DNA of 64,000 bases from Cryptomeria japonica (GCF_030272615.1 NC_081410.1:509440442-509504441), one strand, 5' to 3'; positions 23,972 to 36,521 are shown, numbered from the stretch's first letter. Numbers and translations: made by a program. Notes: generated by a model from the sequence alone, not told the origin.

Positions 23972-25169
23972 TGTTGGCCATTTGGTGGAATTGATTATGT
24001 GTTGCATTGATGTTTTGTCATTGATGTCAACACTATTTGTTTGATGCTTTACCGACACCCTACTAGTCTCGGTAGGTTGAGTGGTTTTTGGTTAACTTGG
24101 ATCCGGCATGATCCAGTTGAATATGGTATAATCTGGTGATGGAATTGACTTGTTCACAATGCTTATACTCATATTTGGTCAATTGTTTTGGTCTGGATAT
24201 TGGATGCTATCCTGCTTGCTATGGAGATTGGTTTATGGTTCTAGTGAGGGTTTCACCGGAAGAGATTTTGATGGAGATGTTTTATGCATTGTATAATTGG
24301 TGTTGGTGCAACTTCTGATGGACTTTTAGGATATTGTTGGTGATCATGTTCAAGACTTAGCATTTGGAGATCATTGTTGAAGCACGTGGACCTATCCTTG
24401 GTCCCGGTTGACCTAGGTTATGGACCGACATTAATGTAACATGTGGATAGGACCTTTTTTTGTATTTTTGGGATATCTTATGTGTGGATATTATTTGTTT
24501 TGGTCTAAGGCCGACATTGTTTGTAATTATATAATTGTTTTATTGTCTAGTAGCTGACCAGATTGGTTATGGTTGAGGGTTTGTATAAATAAAATGTAAG
24601 ATCTGATTATAGATTATCATGGTTATTGTAAGAGGTCATGGTCAAGGAATGTAATGTGCGAATAATGTAATATCACTTAGGCAGAGGAGTTGGTTGATCA
24701 TTGGAGATCGAATTGGGTCTAGAAAAGGATTCGGTCCTCCAATATTAAGCTTAAACAAAACTATACTTAGGCATAGGAGATGCTATGTTTTGCAGTTGAA
24801 CACTTCTCCAAATTGTAGTTTGGATTTGTATGTAGTCAATGAGATTCCTTTTATGATGAGCAATGTGCTCTAGGCTATTGGCCTTCCTACAAGTGCAAGC
24901 CCCCTCATTGTAAATTCACATACTTACTACAGAAGTATTATCTGACTGTCGGTAGGCTTCCCACCGTGGTTTTTCCCTTTACCGATTTTTCCACGTACAA
25001 ATCTTGGTCTTGTGTGGATGGCTTTTATTCTATGATTATTGTTTGTGCTTAATTGGACTAACTTCTATTCTAGTATTGTTGTTTTAAATTGCTAATGCTT
25101 CTGGTAATCTATGACAATTGATTCACCACCCCCTCTCATTTGTCTTCCAGTTATCTAAATTGTCTAACA
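23972..25169 (+). repeat. 5' LTR of the inner Copia element (1198 bp)
   Basis: It starts TGTTGGCCATTTGGTGG and ends AAATTGTCTAACA. It matches 29804-31000 along its length. The PBS TGGTATCAGAAA follows after two bases; two terminal bases differ from the usual AGC-type ending. Confidence 0.9.
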
Positions 25170-25227
25170 ATTGGTATCAGAAATTTGGTCCTCTCTGCAG
25201 AAAGCTTGACCGCTTGAGGAAGATCCT

Positions 25228-28200
25228 ATGGTGACTAATAGTTCAAGTTCATCCAGTTATTTTGGATCTATTTTTCAAAGGGATATACCGAGGCTTGAAG
25301 GAAAAAATTATACAATATGGAAGATTCAGATGAAGACTCATCTGAGATGTCTTGGCAAGGAGGTTTGGGAGATCACATAGAATGGTGTAACACCCTATAA
25401 TTTGGGATTTGGTAATCCTCCTCTGGTTAACCTGGACAAGGAGATTGAGAATGATTATAGAGCAAGAGAAGCCATCTTGTGTGCACTTTCTGATCAGCAA
25501 ATAATGGGATTAACAAACAAATCATCTGGAAAGGCTATATGGGATAGGTTGCAGACTCTTAATGAAGGTGACCCTATAGTAAAGATTGCTAAACTTGATG
25601 GTTACCGGGTGAGATATGAAAACCTGAAGATGGAAGAAGATGAAAGGATTACTGCACTCATGGAATGGGTAAATGAGATTGTTATGAGAATTCAATATTG
25701 TGGTGGAACTCTGAGTGAAGATGAAATTGTTTCTAAAGTCCTGAGAGCCCTACCACTAGCTTACAAAATGAAGGCTACTGCTATTAATGAGTTGATAACA
25801 ATGGCTAATACATCTTTCAACAGAGATACTTTCGTTGGAAAACTATCTTGTTTTGAGCTTGAGGAATTTGAACCTTCTGGAGTTGTGAAGACTAAACCTG
25901 CTTTTCATGCATCTACATCTACAACTAGTAAGCAAGATTGGAGAGCTTTATATGCAAAAGAATTAGAAGATATGAAGAAAGAAGATGATGAGTTTGAGTA
26001 GCTTGAAACACTATTTACTAGAAGAATACCGAAAGGAACGGTAGGAAGTAAGTATGAAGGAAAAGAACCTTTTAAATATTTTGCATGTAATAGGTCATTT
26101 TGCATCTAGATGTCTTGAAAGTAATTCAAGATTTTAAGAAAGAGTTAAAAGATCATTTAAGCCTAACCCTAGATATCAGAACAAGTATAGATTTAAGTAA
26201 AACAGAGACAAATCAAGCTACATAGCGGATGAAGAAGGAATTACTAATTTAGATGATGAACTGCCAGAAGACTTTGCTAGTGGATCTGACAATGGGAAGG
26301 AATCTGTATTCTTGGTTATCAAGGAAGATGATCCGACACTAGAAGAGAATGTACCTAACGAGAAGGAACTTGATTATAAAATCAAGGATAAGGATGAATA
26401 GGTAATTGGTAGTGGTTGTTCACATCATATGACTGGAGATAAAGGGAAGTTTATGTCTTTGCAAGAAATTGATGGTGGACTAGTTAGATTTGGAGATAAC
26501 AAGGCATGCATGATCAAAGGAAAATGAACTATATCATTAGATGGTAAGAACAATAGTGACAATTTCTATTATGTTGAAGGTTTGAAGCATAATCTTTTGA
26601 GTGTAGGACAATTTGTGGATAAGGGATTTGAATTATAGTTCAAGGATGGAAAATACAAAATCATTAACAGATTTGGCTTGGAGATTGCACCCGGTACACA
26701 GACAAAAGGTAACATATTTCTTTTGAACTCCGGTGAGAAAACATGTTTGATCACATAGATTAACGAGAGTTGGCTATGGCATAAAAGGCCGTGTCATGTG
26801 AATTTTGATTGCATTGTGAAGATTAGTTCAACTAAGGCTGTTAGAGATATACCTAGGATTATGAAGCCCTATAATCCGGTATGTAAAGAATGTCAAATGG
26901 GTAAATAGGTCAAAACCTCTTTTAGGAGTATACAAGATAAATCAAATGATGTTCTTGATCTTATTCATACTTATTTGTGTGGCCCTACTAAAGTTAAAAT
27001 TTTTCATGGTGATAAATATTTCATGCTAATCATTGATGATTACTCTAGAATGATGTCGATAACTTTTTTGAGAGAAAAATCTGAAGAGCTTGAAAAGTTA
27101 AAAATATTTAAGGCTAAAGTGGAAATCGAGACAGGATTGAAGATTAAATGTTTGAGATCAGATCATGGTGGAAAATTCACATCCGGTGAGTTTAATAAAT
27201 TTTGTGACAAGCATGGTATAGAAGACAATTTTTTGCTCCCCAGACACCTCAGCAAAAAGGAGTTGTGGAAAGGAAAAATAGAACTACCTTGGATGTTGCA
27301 AGAGCAATGATGATGTAAGCAAGTCTACCTCATATCTACTGGAGAGAAGTTGTTAGCACAATAGTTTACACATTCAACATAGTACATATCAAAGGAGAAA
27401 CCGGTAAGACACCGTATGAATTATGGTTTTGCATTACACCTAAAGTTAAGTATTTCAGAATTTTTGGTAGTAAATGTTATATTAGGAGAGATCATACTAT
27501 TGGAAAATTTGATCCTAGAAGTGATGAAGGCATATTTATTGTTTATTCTAATGAAAGAAAGGCATATATTTGTTATAACAAGAGATTGCAGAAAATAGTG
27601 GAGAGTGCTAATATCAAAGTAGATGAGTTGAGAAAAAATCAAATCAGAATTTATGAAAAGGAACTAGCAGTGGAAATGATTATATTTGAACTGGTAGCAC
27701 CTTTACCAGCACAGAGAGTTGAACCAGTTACTCCGGAAATATTAGAGGATTCTACAGTAACTGAAGATCAGGGAAGAGGAATAGAGAGTTAGAAGACTCC
27801 TAGGTATGTGAGATTGAATCATTCTGAAGATTAAATCATTGGGGATAAGAATAATGGAGTGATGAAAATAAGAAGACTGACAACTAATGAGGTATGTTTA
27901 ATGTCACAAGTTTAACTGGTATCAGTAATTGAGGCATGTAAAGATAAATTTTGGTTAAAGGCTATGGAAGAAGAATTAGATTAGATGGAGAAAAATAACA
28001 CACGGACTTTGGTTCCCCGACCTAAAAATAAAAATGTTATTGAAACTAAATGGGTTTTTAGGAATAAATTGAATGAGGATGGTAAAATTATAAGGAATAA
28101 GGCTAGATTGGTTTGTAAAGGATATTATCAGAAGGAAGGAATTGATTATGGAGAAATGTTTGTACCGGTAGCTAGGATTGAAGCTATAAGATTATTTCTT

Positions 28201-29448
28201 GCCTATGCTTCTTATAAAAACTACAAGGTTTATCAGATGGATGTTAAATGTGCATTCTTGAATGGGGATCTTGATGAGGAAATTTATATTCAGCAACTTG
28301 ATGGTTTTTCACTATCAAATGATACTGATATGGTTTGCGGGTTAAGGAAAGCTTTATATGGATTGAAACAAGAACCTAGAGCTTGGTATGCAAGGTTGGA
28401 TAAATATCTTTTAAAGCTTGGTTTTACTAAGGGTAGTGCTGACAGTAATTTATATTATAAAATCACTAATGATGATATACTAATTGTTGAAGCATATGTT
28501 GATGACATTATTTTTGGATGTGAAGATAAATTATGCATAGAATTTTCTAAGAACATGGAGAAAGAATTTGAGATGTCTATGATTGGTGAGATGAAATGTT
28601 TCTAAGGTTTGCAGATTACTTAGACTGACAAAGGTATTTTTATCTATCAAACTAAATATGCTAAGGAATTGTTGAAGAAATTTGGTATGAGAGATTCTAA
28701 ACTGGTAAGTACACCTATGGTTACAAGTGAGAAATTGACAAGGAAAGATGTTTTTGCACTGATAAATCTTACAAGATACAAATCTATGATTGGAGGTCTA
28801 CTTTATTTGACTCAGACTAGGTCTGACATTATGAATGTTGTTTGTATTGTTTCAACATTTTAGAGTGATCCTAGAGAAAATCATGAGATGGCGGTGAAAA
28901 GGATTTTTAGATACTTGCAAGGTACATCAGAATATGGTTTATGATATCCTAAGGCTTATAACTTTACTTTATATGCATATACAGATGCTGATTAGGCCGA
29001 AGATGTTGATGACCAGAAAAGTACTTTCGGTGGAGCTTTCTTTCTTGGAAAGAAGTTGGTTTCATGGATCAGCAAGAAACAATCATGTACTTCTTTACCT
29101 ACTGCTGAAGCTAAGTATGTTGTTGCTGCTACTAATTGTACACAAGTTTTATGGATGAAGCAAATGTTGAAGGATATAAAGGTGGATTGTGATGCACCGA
29201 TAGTTATTCATTGTGATAACTCTGGTGCTATTGATATATCAAAGAATCTGGTATTTCACTCTAAGACAGAGTGCATATCTATTAAGTATAAATTTTTGAA
29301 GGAGAAGGTGGACGCAAATGAAGTTAAACTGGTTTATGTGAACACTAAAGAATAGATTGTAGATATTTTCACTAAACCTTTATCCAAGGAATCATTTGAG
29401 TACCTGAGAGACAGATTGGGGGTTTCTACCCCTCCGACAGAGACTTGA
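25228..29448 (+). pseudogene. Inner Copia gag-pol polyprotein, multiply broken
   Basis: Gag starts at ATG 25228 and includes the KIQMKTHLRCLGKEVW region, with TAG at 25378. Its main open part is 25402-26001; the zinc knuckle after it is frameshifted. The protease motif near 26410 reads GSGCSHHM where the family has DSG, so the catalytic Asp is lost. Integrase remnants lie at 26800-27420 (DDYSRMMS; LRSDHGGKF). The reverse transcriptase at 27985-28605 is open and keeps KARLVCKG, the [13 protein letters not shown] block, [13 protein letters not shown] and the catalytic YVDD. RNase H lies at 28930-29355 (AEAKYV; CDNSGAI), ending at a TGA at 29446. Stops and shifts throughout make it inactive. Confidence 0.88.
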
Positions 29449-29803
29449 TTGATGAGGTTTGGCATTAGTCCGGTATGCATTATAAGAGATGCTATTCACC
29501 TTGGCACTGATGTGGGATGCTACTACTTAGGGGGAGTAGTCATCTTTGAGATTCAGAGGCTTATGTTTTTCCTTTGATATTTTTGTCATATTTTTGGCAT
29601 TGATGTCAAAGGGGTAGAGATAGTGATGCGAAAAAAAAATTCAGAGCTTTACAAAGATATTATTCAAAGGGAAAGACATTAATATTTAGAGCTATATGTA
29701 GCAGACTATTGGTTGTCTTCCACAGGGGGAGGCTTGTTTGGCATTTCTTGGTACTTAGATGTTTTTCACATCTAGTGTTAACATCAATGCCAAAGGGGGA
29801 GAT

Positions 29804-31000
29804 TGTTGGCCAGTTGGTGGAATTGATTATTTGTTGCATTGATGTTTTGTCATTGATGTCAACACTAGTTATTTGATGCTTAATCGACACCCTTCTAGTC
29901 CCGGTAGGTTGAGTTGTTTTTGGTTAACTTGGATCCGGCATGATCCAGTTGACTCTGGTATAATCTGGTGATGGAATTGACTTGTTCATAATGCTTATAC
30001 TCATATTTGGTCAATTGGTTTTGGTCTGGATATTGGATGTTATACTACTTGCTATGGAGATTGGTTTTTGTTTCTGGCGAGGGTTTCACCGACAGAGATT
30101 TTGATGTAGATCTTTGATGTATTGCATAATTGGTGCCGGTGCAGCTTCTGATGGAGTTTCAGGATGCTATTGGTGATCATGTTTGCGACTTGGCATTTGG
30201 AGATCATTGTTGAAGCGTGTGGACCTATACTTGGTACCAGTTGATCTAGGTTATGGAACGACATTAATATAACGTGTGGATAAGACCTTTTGTTGTATTT
30301 CTGGGATCTTATGTGTGGATATTATTATTTTTGGTCTAAGGCCGACATGGTGTGTAACTATGTAATTGGTTTATTGTTTGGTAGCCGACCTAATTATTTA
30401 TAGTTGAGGGTTTGTATAAATAAGATGAAAGATCTCATTGTAGATTATCATGGTTATTGTAAGAGGTCATGGTCAAGGAATGTAATGTGCGAATAATGAA
30501 TTATCATTTAGGAAAAGGAGTTGGTTGATCATTGGAAATCAAATTGGGTCTAGAAGAGGATTTAGTCCTCCAATATTGAGCTTAACCGGAACTATACTCA
30601 GGCATAGGAGATGCTATCTTTTGAAGTTCAACACTTCTACGAACTGTTGTATGGATTTATATGTAATCAGTGAGACTCCTTTTGTGATGAGAAGTGTGCT
30701 CTAGGTTGTTGGCCTTCCTCCAAGTGCAGGCCCCTTCATTGTAAATTCAGATACTTAATGTAAAAGTATTATCTGACCGTGGGTAGGCTTCCCACCATGG
30801 TTTTTCCCTTTACCAAGTTTTCCACATAGAAATCTTGGTGTTTTGTGGATGTCTTTTATTCTATGATTATTGTTTATGCCTAATTGGATTAACTATTGTT
30901 TAAGTATTGTTGTTTTAAATTACTAATGCTTCCTGTAATCTGTGACAACTGATTCATCACCCCCTCTCAGTTATCTTCTAGTTATCTGAACTGTCTAACA
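29804..31000 (+). repeat. 3' LTR of the inner Copia element (1197 bp)
   Basis: It is preceded by the polypurine tract AAAGGGGGAGA (29792-29802), starts TGTTGGCCAGTTGG and ends GAACTGTCTAACA. It pairs with 23972-25169. Confidence 0.9.
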
Positions 31001-31803
31001 AGAGAAAATTCTTCAAGGTGGATGTTCAGATATGAAAAGGACAGAAAGGAAATTGAATAAGACGAGCGAGATCTTGAGGAGCTTGAAGCACTAATTGCCT
31101 AGAGATTTTCCAAAGGAGCGAGTAAGTATGAAAGAAAGTTGCCTCTTAAATGTTTTTCTTGCAATAAGATAGGTCATTTTTCCTCAAGGTGTCCAGAAAG
31201 AGTTCCTAGAAAATATTTCAAGCCTAAATTTCAAAATATGATGAATCAAATAAAGGAAATACAAGTGATAATGAAAGGGTGTTTATTGCTATCAAGGAAG
31301 ATGTTACAATGCATTTTCATTCTCCTATCCTCATGAATGTGGAAAGAGCTTTGGTTACACAAGCTGAATAGAAATATGAATGGGTAATTGACAGCGGATG
31401 ATCTCATCATATGATAGGTGATAAGAGTAAGTTTGTAGTTTTGGAAAAGTATGAAGGTGGAGTTGTGAAGTTTGGTGATGATAAAGATAGTATAATCCAT
31501 GGTAGAGGTTCCATTTCCCTTGATGGTAAGAACAATATTGATGATGTCTTGTATGTGTAAGGCCTAAAGCATAATCTTTTGAGTATTGGATAGATGGTTG
31601 ACAAGGGTTATGATCTTCAATTCAAGAATGGTAAGTGTAGAATCTTGAGTAACTCCGGAATTGAGATTGCATTAGGTACAAAGACTAAAGGTAATATATT
31701 TCACTTAAATAGTGCTGATAAAAGATGTTTGATTATTCAGGTTGATAAAAGTTGGTTATGACATAGGAGGATGTGTCATGTGAATTTTGATAACATTGTT
31801 AAG
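31001..31803 (+). pseudogene. Outer Copia gag C-terminus and protease
   Basis: The frame continues from 23971. A Lys/Glu-rich stretch leads to an intact CCHC zinc knuckle, CFSCNKIGHFSSRC (about 31151-31193). The aspartic protease site follows near 31385 as WVIDSG, here with a stop directly after (IDSG*SHHM). The GAG-pre-integrase region (GLKHNLLSIG type, about 31562) precedes the break. The Gypsy element interrupts it after TTAAG at 31799-31803, and the remainder resumes at 47366. Confidence 0.82.
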
Positions 31804-31938
31804 TGTTGGGCCCATAGAGAAATTTCCATTCCATATGTGTCCTTGTTTGAAGTAATGCCCGTCTAATCCATTGGTCAATTCATTTCCTTAACCTTTTGCA
31901 TGTAACTCGGTCATTGTTATGTCATTTAAGTTTCACTG

Positions 31939-32098
31939 CATTGAACTTGAACCTTGAAATTAAACCTTTTGGTTCAAGGTTCAAAGTTGAACGGGCATTG
32001 TTTTGAATGTCTTGTTCTTCCGCGCAGTTTTAAGTTTGACATTTTGCATTCTTTGAACCTTGAACTTGAACCTTTTAGGTTCAAGTTTCAAGGTTCAA
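31939..32098 (+). repeat. Two long hairpins in U3 of the Gypsy 5' LTR
   Basis: Hairpin 1 pairs 31939-31958 with 31973-31993 and hairpin 2 pairs 32053-32072 with 32078-32098. Both are built from the motif TTGAACCTTGAA and its complement TTCAAGGTTCAA, with stems near 20 bp and a bulge. The same pair stands in the 3' LTR at 42751-42805 and 42880-42925. They lie upstream of the reading frame. A regulatory or RNA-structure role is speculation. Confidence 0.75.
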
Positions 32099-32665
32099 GA
32101 TTTGTCATGTTAATGTTGTGTCGCAATTGTTTCGCAAAGTTCAGAATTTGATGTATAGGATTCTTGGAAGACATGTGACTTGCCACGAGGTGACAACACA
32201 GACTTTTAGGATATGATAAACGGCCGCAGAGGGGAGGAATATTCTTTCTTCAATGATTTGAAATTTATCATTTATAACAAGTATGTGTGAAGATCCGTAG
32301 TGTCAGAAGTGAAGTGATTTAGCATTTAAAGCATGCTCCAGCGCAATCATTTCAAAGTAAGGTCACACAAACGAAGAGTAATGAAGACAGTTTTTGGTAA
32401 TGATGGGTAAGATTTTCTAGGATTTAAAACTAAGTAGTTGTCACGTCGAGATTATCATTTTCTTTGCAAAGTTTTGAGAAGAATTTTTTGGATTGAGAGA
32501 AATAGACTGCGATAGGGATTTGCATATGTCAGAGGAAGGTATGTTCAACAACTTTCTCAATTGTTGCAGTTTGCTTTAAAAGATCTTCGTATTTTGTTAG
32601 CTGTTTATTTTTGTTTTCACTTTCCTTCTTTGCCTGGGGTAATTGGGAAAAATCACGAGCTAAGC

Positions 32666-35600
32666 ATGAGGCCTACTTTTCCCAAATTAGTGAACTCATC
32701 TTCCCTTGTAAGCTCTTTATCGGAACTAGGTGACACAACATTAGTTCAACTGGATTTAGATTTTTTTCTGGAAAGAGTAAGGAACCCAGCCGCAGATCCT
32801 ATGATGAGAGATATTGCATAGAGCAGATTATTAGAAGCAGCCGCATTTCTCACAGCTGCTCCTTGCCCTGAATTAGTTTTAGAATGTATGAATCATTATG
32901 ACAAGGGTAATAGATGCATAAGGAAAACCAATGGTGAGGTTTTGTTATCCATTGATAGACAGATAGTAATGGCAGCCATGGGTATCCCACACTAGGAACC
33001 CTATGAAGATTAGACAGTTGGGAAATCCTATGGAATTTTCTCTAAGAAAAAGCAGTATTACAGAACTCTTATTGCAGGAAATTGGCTTCTAAGATTACAA
33101 AAAGGAGGCTCAAGGCTTCCGAGACCTCTAACCTGCAAGCATTTAATTCCCACAATTGGAGACTTGGTAATATTGTTAAGTAGAATAAAGGGTAATTCCC
33201 ACTCTTTCTTTTGGGAGGACTAGATGTATTTCTTCATCTAGGTCACTCTGGATAAAAATTGGTTCATTGACTGGGGAACTATTATCGCGGAAAGGTTACA
33301 CGAAGGTTTGAGTAATTATCTTCGAATGCCTAACTTTTATATCTCTTCCTACCTGTTATATATGCTTGCCGGTGTGAGAGAATGGTCTAGATTGTCCCAT
33401 GCAAAATGGGTTCAAGGCATAAGAATTTATGAGTATCATCCTAATTTGACTTTAAAAGGGCATGTTGATGATTAGTTGGAATGATATTTTCGCTGGGAGG
33501 TTGACCTTTGAATTACAAGGTAAATTGTATAGAAGGATGTCTGCAGAAGCTGTTGAACTTGTTAACATCTATAGCAATTTCTTTACACAGTTTAGTCACT
33601 TCACTTACCTAAGGGTTGGAGGATTTAAAGGTGAACCCTTTAGGCTACCTAGGTATGTTTTAGAATCTTGTATTTTGATCAAAATTTCTAGGTAGCTTGC
33701 CTATGTCACAAAGGATTATGGTGAGGACTCCGACACAAGTGGGATTTTCCCCATTGATTTAGGCCATTACAGCTGCAGGTCTATTTCCGATGCATTGAAT
33801 CTTGAGCTAGAATTTAAAAGGTTTCATTTCTCAATATGTGAAGAAGTCGGTGCCTGATAAACATGTTCCTCAGTTGGAGGATTATTGGGAGGGTTGCCAG
33901 GATGAATTTGAAGTAAGGAAAAGGAGTTGGTCCAGGTTGACCTTGAAACAAATTCATGACATGAAATTGCCATTGGGTACTTGAGGTGTCACGACTGATG
34001 ATGAAGATATACTTGATTATGAGTTTATGAAGTGGAAACATAAGGAACCTCTTCCAGAGGTGGATTGGAGAAAAAATATGGAGGATAGTATTCAGAAACG
34101 CACCTTAAACATAATTTGCAGGACAAAAAATTGGCTTAGGAGTTGCCGATTTCATCTGACACGAGCAACCAATTCAAGAAGAAAAAGTGGGAAGAGGAAT
34201 ACCGCAAGCAAAACTTCCATTTTAACTAACACTCCCATTTCTGTTGCAGGAAAAAGGCAAACAAAGATTAAAGAAGAGAAAATTGACACTGAGGCTGAAC
34301 TTTCTATTGGGGGTCGAGTTACCAGGTCAAGGTCCAAGCAGAGTTTTCAGCTGCTAGCTCCTCATCTCATTCTCGATTTGGATGTAGAGGAAACACTGTG
34401 CAATATGACATCTCCTGTTTCTGATATAGACAAGGTTTCAACTGGCGTAGATACTACCTTCCAAGATTTAGGGATGCTTAATAACTGGTCTCATGTAGAC
34501 AGTGCCACACCGCCACCCTTAGCAGGATCTCCACCCATGCCATCTAAGGAACTAACTCTGGCACCCAAGTGGTTGAGTGAATCAATTACCAAGAAAAGGA
34601 ACATGGTCCCTATTTTGGTATTAATGGAGGATGCTATGAGTAAATGTCTGGGAAATTCCATGAAGCCCAAAAACTAAAAATGGAGGCTATGATTGGTTTC
34701 GATGAAAATATGAAGCATTGGACTGCAGTCATTGCCAAACCCGCAACTGACAAAGATGTTGTTACAATTTTAGAAGTAGACTATGCTATTGAACGAGTTG
34801 ATTTGGGGGTCCAAACCAGAGCCATGGATGTGAAACACCTAGAGACTTCAACCAAACAAATTATCTCTCGTACTTGGAAGGATGAAAGAGACAAGGCTGG
34901 GTTAAACTAGAATTTAATGCAAATGGCTCAGTATATTCATGCACTACAGAACAACTCATTACCGTTGTCCTAAAGTTCAGGGCCATTTACCTCGAAATCA
35001 CCTAGTAATCAAAAATTCTTTGATGAAGTTCAGCGAAATAAGATGATCGTCGAGGTCTTCTCAGAATGGCTCACCTCGATCATGCATCAAGGGACCAATT
35101 ACATAACGGATTTAGTCCAAATTTTTAAAGATGCTAATGCAGTCACCAAAGAATTGGATTATGATTTAATCTCCTAGCAGAAAGAGAAGGTTAAATGGGC
35201 AGTTATTTCAAAACAGATGCGCGACATTCAGCGTTATGGCCTGATGAATTTTCTTGCTGAAAGGCAAGTGCCAGGGTTAAATGAAGATATAATGTTTATT
35301 TGCAAAGAGATCATTGAGTGGCGTAATCAGATTATTGAACAAGGCCATAGTGAATCAGCCAGTTTGCGTGGTGAATTAATAGCCTTAAGGACAACCATGC
35401 AGAAGGATCTCCACTGCATGGATGTCCAATTGCTTAAAGAAGATAACCAAACTTTGGAAGATACTGCAGAGATGATTAACCAGTTTAGCAGCCACATTAA
35501 ACAAATCAAGGTGGAAAAATCCTTGGCCGTGGGATATTTTATGAGGATTTCCAAAGTAGAATCAATGCTCATAGTTTGTCTTGATCACTTGGACTCACAC

Positions 35601-35690
35601 AAGGACAAAGTGCAGATGGTAAAGAGAAAGAAGGAGCTCTGGAAGCAGAGAGTAATTCACATCAGTTTGCCACATGTAACTATAATTTAG
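32666..35690 (+). pseudogene. U3-embedded reading frame of the Gypsy element, 5' LTR copy
   Basis: A protein-like frame of about 1,000 codons starts at ATG 32666 (MRPTFPKLVNSSSLVS). It ends at TAG 35688. Blocks in order are an N-terminal globular part (DRQIVMAAMGIP, about 32950; the HSFFWED motif, about 33205), a Leu/Tyr-rich middle (RLTFELQGKLYRRM, about 33500), a basic Ser/Thr linker with a nuclear-signal-like stretch GGRVTRSRSK (about 34315), a Pro-rich stretch, and a helical, coiled-coil-like C-terminus (35217-35690). Stops and a frameshift from a 47-bp deletion break it, but many stops are sense codons in the 3' LTR copy. I do not recognise the family. It could be the counterpart of the accessory ORF1 of Ogre-type elements, moved into the LTR, or a captured host sequence. 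Confidence 0.7.
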
Positions 35691-35925
35691 GAATTTTTGA
35701 AGGTGCATCGAGAGTGGAGTGCGGCAAAGGCGATGATGGTGTCCTTCCAAAACACCAACCCGAGTGATCACACCAAGATGGAGCAGACGACATGACTAGC
35801 ATTGCTAGCGATTGTTTGCCAGCGAATCTAGTCCATTTAAATTTTGAGTATGTAGTTAGGGTAGTTTTCTATTAACTCATTCGAGTTAATTTTAGTTTGT
35901 TTTAAAAACTATTGGTCTGGCGACC

Positions 35926-35934
35926 TATATATTT
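35926..35934 (+). promoter_or_regulatory. Probable TATA box of the Gypsy LTR
   Basis: TATATATTT follows GGCGACC in the 5' LTR, and TATATATAT occupies the same place in the 3' LTR (46794-46802). It lies after the U3 reading frame and about 540 bp before the poly(A) signal AATAAA at 36468. If transcription starts near 35955, the reading frame belongs to U3. Confidence 0.5.
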
Positions 35935-36467
35935 GTTTCGCAATGACTTTATTGAGGTTCACTAAGTTTTTGAAAAGACTATCTTTAAAATTGGCTAAAC
36001 ACTTTGTGTATGTAGAAAGTGGATGATCATCAATGAATGAAAATCTTGTTAACAATTATCTTCGATTTCAAATCTGTGTTTGATATTTGAAGTTTGGTTT
36101 CTGTGAAAATCTATTTCAAAGAAGGGGCTGTTATACTTTCTATATGTGCAGAAAACTATTGGCAAATTTCATCTTTAAGAGCTTTTCATTTTGTTTTAGT
36201 GTACATGTGAAGTCTGTCGGCTTTATGTAAAGAGTTATATATGAATCAGTGATTGCATTCATTTTGTATTGACTAGTGGATGCAATTACCTTTTAGTGCT
36301 TTCTGGTGAAAAGCATTCTATTGATTGTGTGTAATTTGGAGCTAATTGAATATTTATTAGAGGGAGTTATACCCTAATTCAGAGGTTAATCAATATAATG
36401 ATTTTCCAACTGTTTGGTAGAAAGTTTGTCTTTCTTTCCTCGACTCATAATGCATAAAGATTAAACA

Positions 36468-36473
36468 AATAAA
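36468..36473 (+). promoter_or_regulatory. Poly(A) signal in the Gypsy LTR
   Basis: AATAAA stands 24 bases before the LTR end and is kept in the 3' LTR (ACAAATAAAGGGAG in both). It is a plausible polyadenylation signal for the element RNA. Confidence 0.4.
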
Positions 36474-36503
36474 GGGAGACAAATTTGTTTACCAACAGAT
36501 TTT

Positions 36504-36521
36504 TGGTGACTCTGCTGGGGA
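36504..36521 (+). other. Primer-binding site (tRNA-Arg type, Ogre/Tat-like)
   Basis: TGGTGACTCTGCTGGGGA lies six bases after the LTR end. From memory it differs by one base from the TGGCGACTCTGCTGGGG site of Ogre/Tat elements, consistent with C-to-T decay. Confidence 0.75.

Larger units (their letters stand above)
23972..31000 (+). mobile_element. Inner Ty1/Copia retrotransposon inserted in the outer gag
   Basis: This 7.03-kb element has LTRs 23972-25169 and 29804-31000, both starting TGTTGGCCA and ending GTCTAACA. It has a PBS at 25172-25183, gag-pol and a polypurine tract at 29792-29802. The five flanking bases are ATAAA and AGAGA, which agree at only three positions, so a TSD is not demonstrated. 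The outer gag nevertheless continues on both sides. It belongs to the same family as the element starting at 52459: the LTRs and proteins match nearly throughout. Confidence 0.9.
31804..36497 (+). repeat. 5' LTR of the Gypsy element (4694 bp)
   Basis: It starts TGTTGGGCCCATAG and ends TTGTTTACCAACA. In order it holds a U3 region with two hairpins (31939-31993 and 32053-32098), the degenerate U3 reading frame (32666-35690), a TATATATTT box at 35926 and AATAAA at 36468-36473. Compared by eye with the 3' LTR it differs at about eight sites in a 100-base stretch (32561-32660). It also lacks 47 bp that lie between two AAAGGTTTCATT repeats in the 3' copy. Confidence 0.92.

Noticed and set aside
32516-32665. 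Upstream extension of the U3 reading frame (open from 32516)
   Set aside because: It has no ATG in frame before 32666 and the 3' copy gives no extra support; the first Met at 32666 was preferred.
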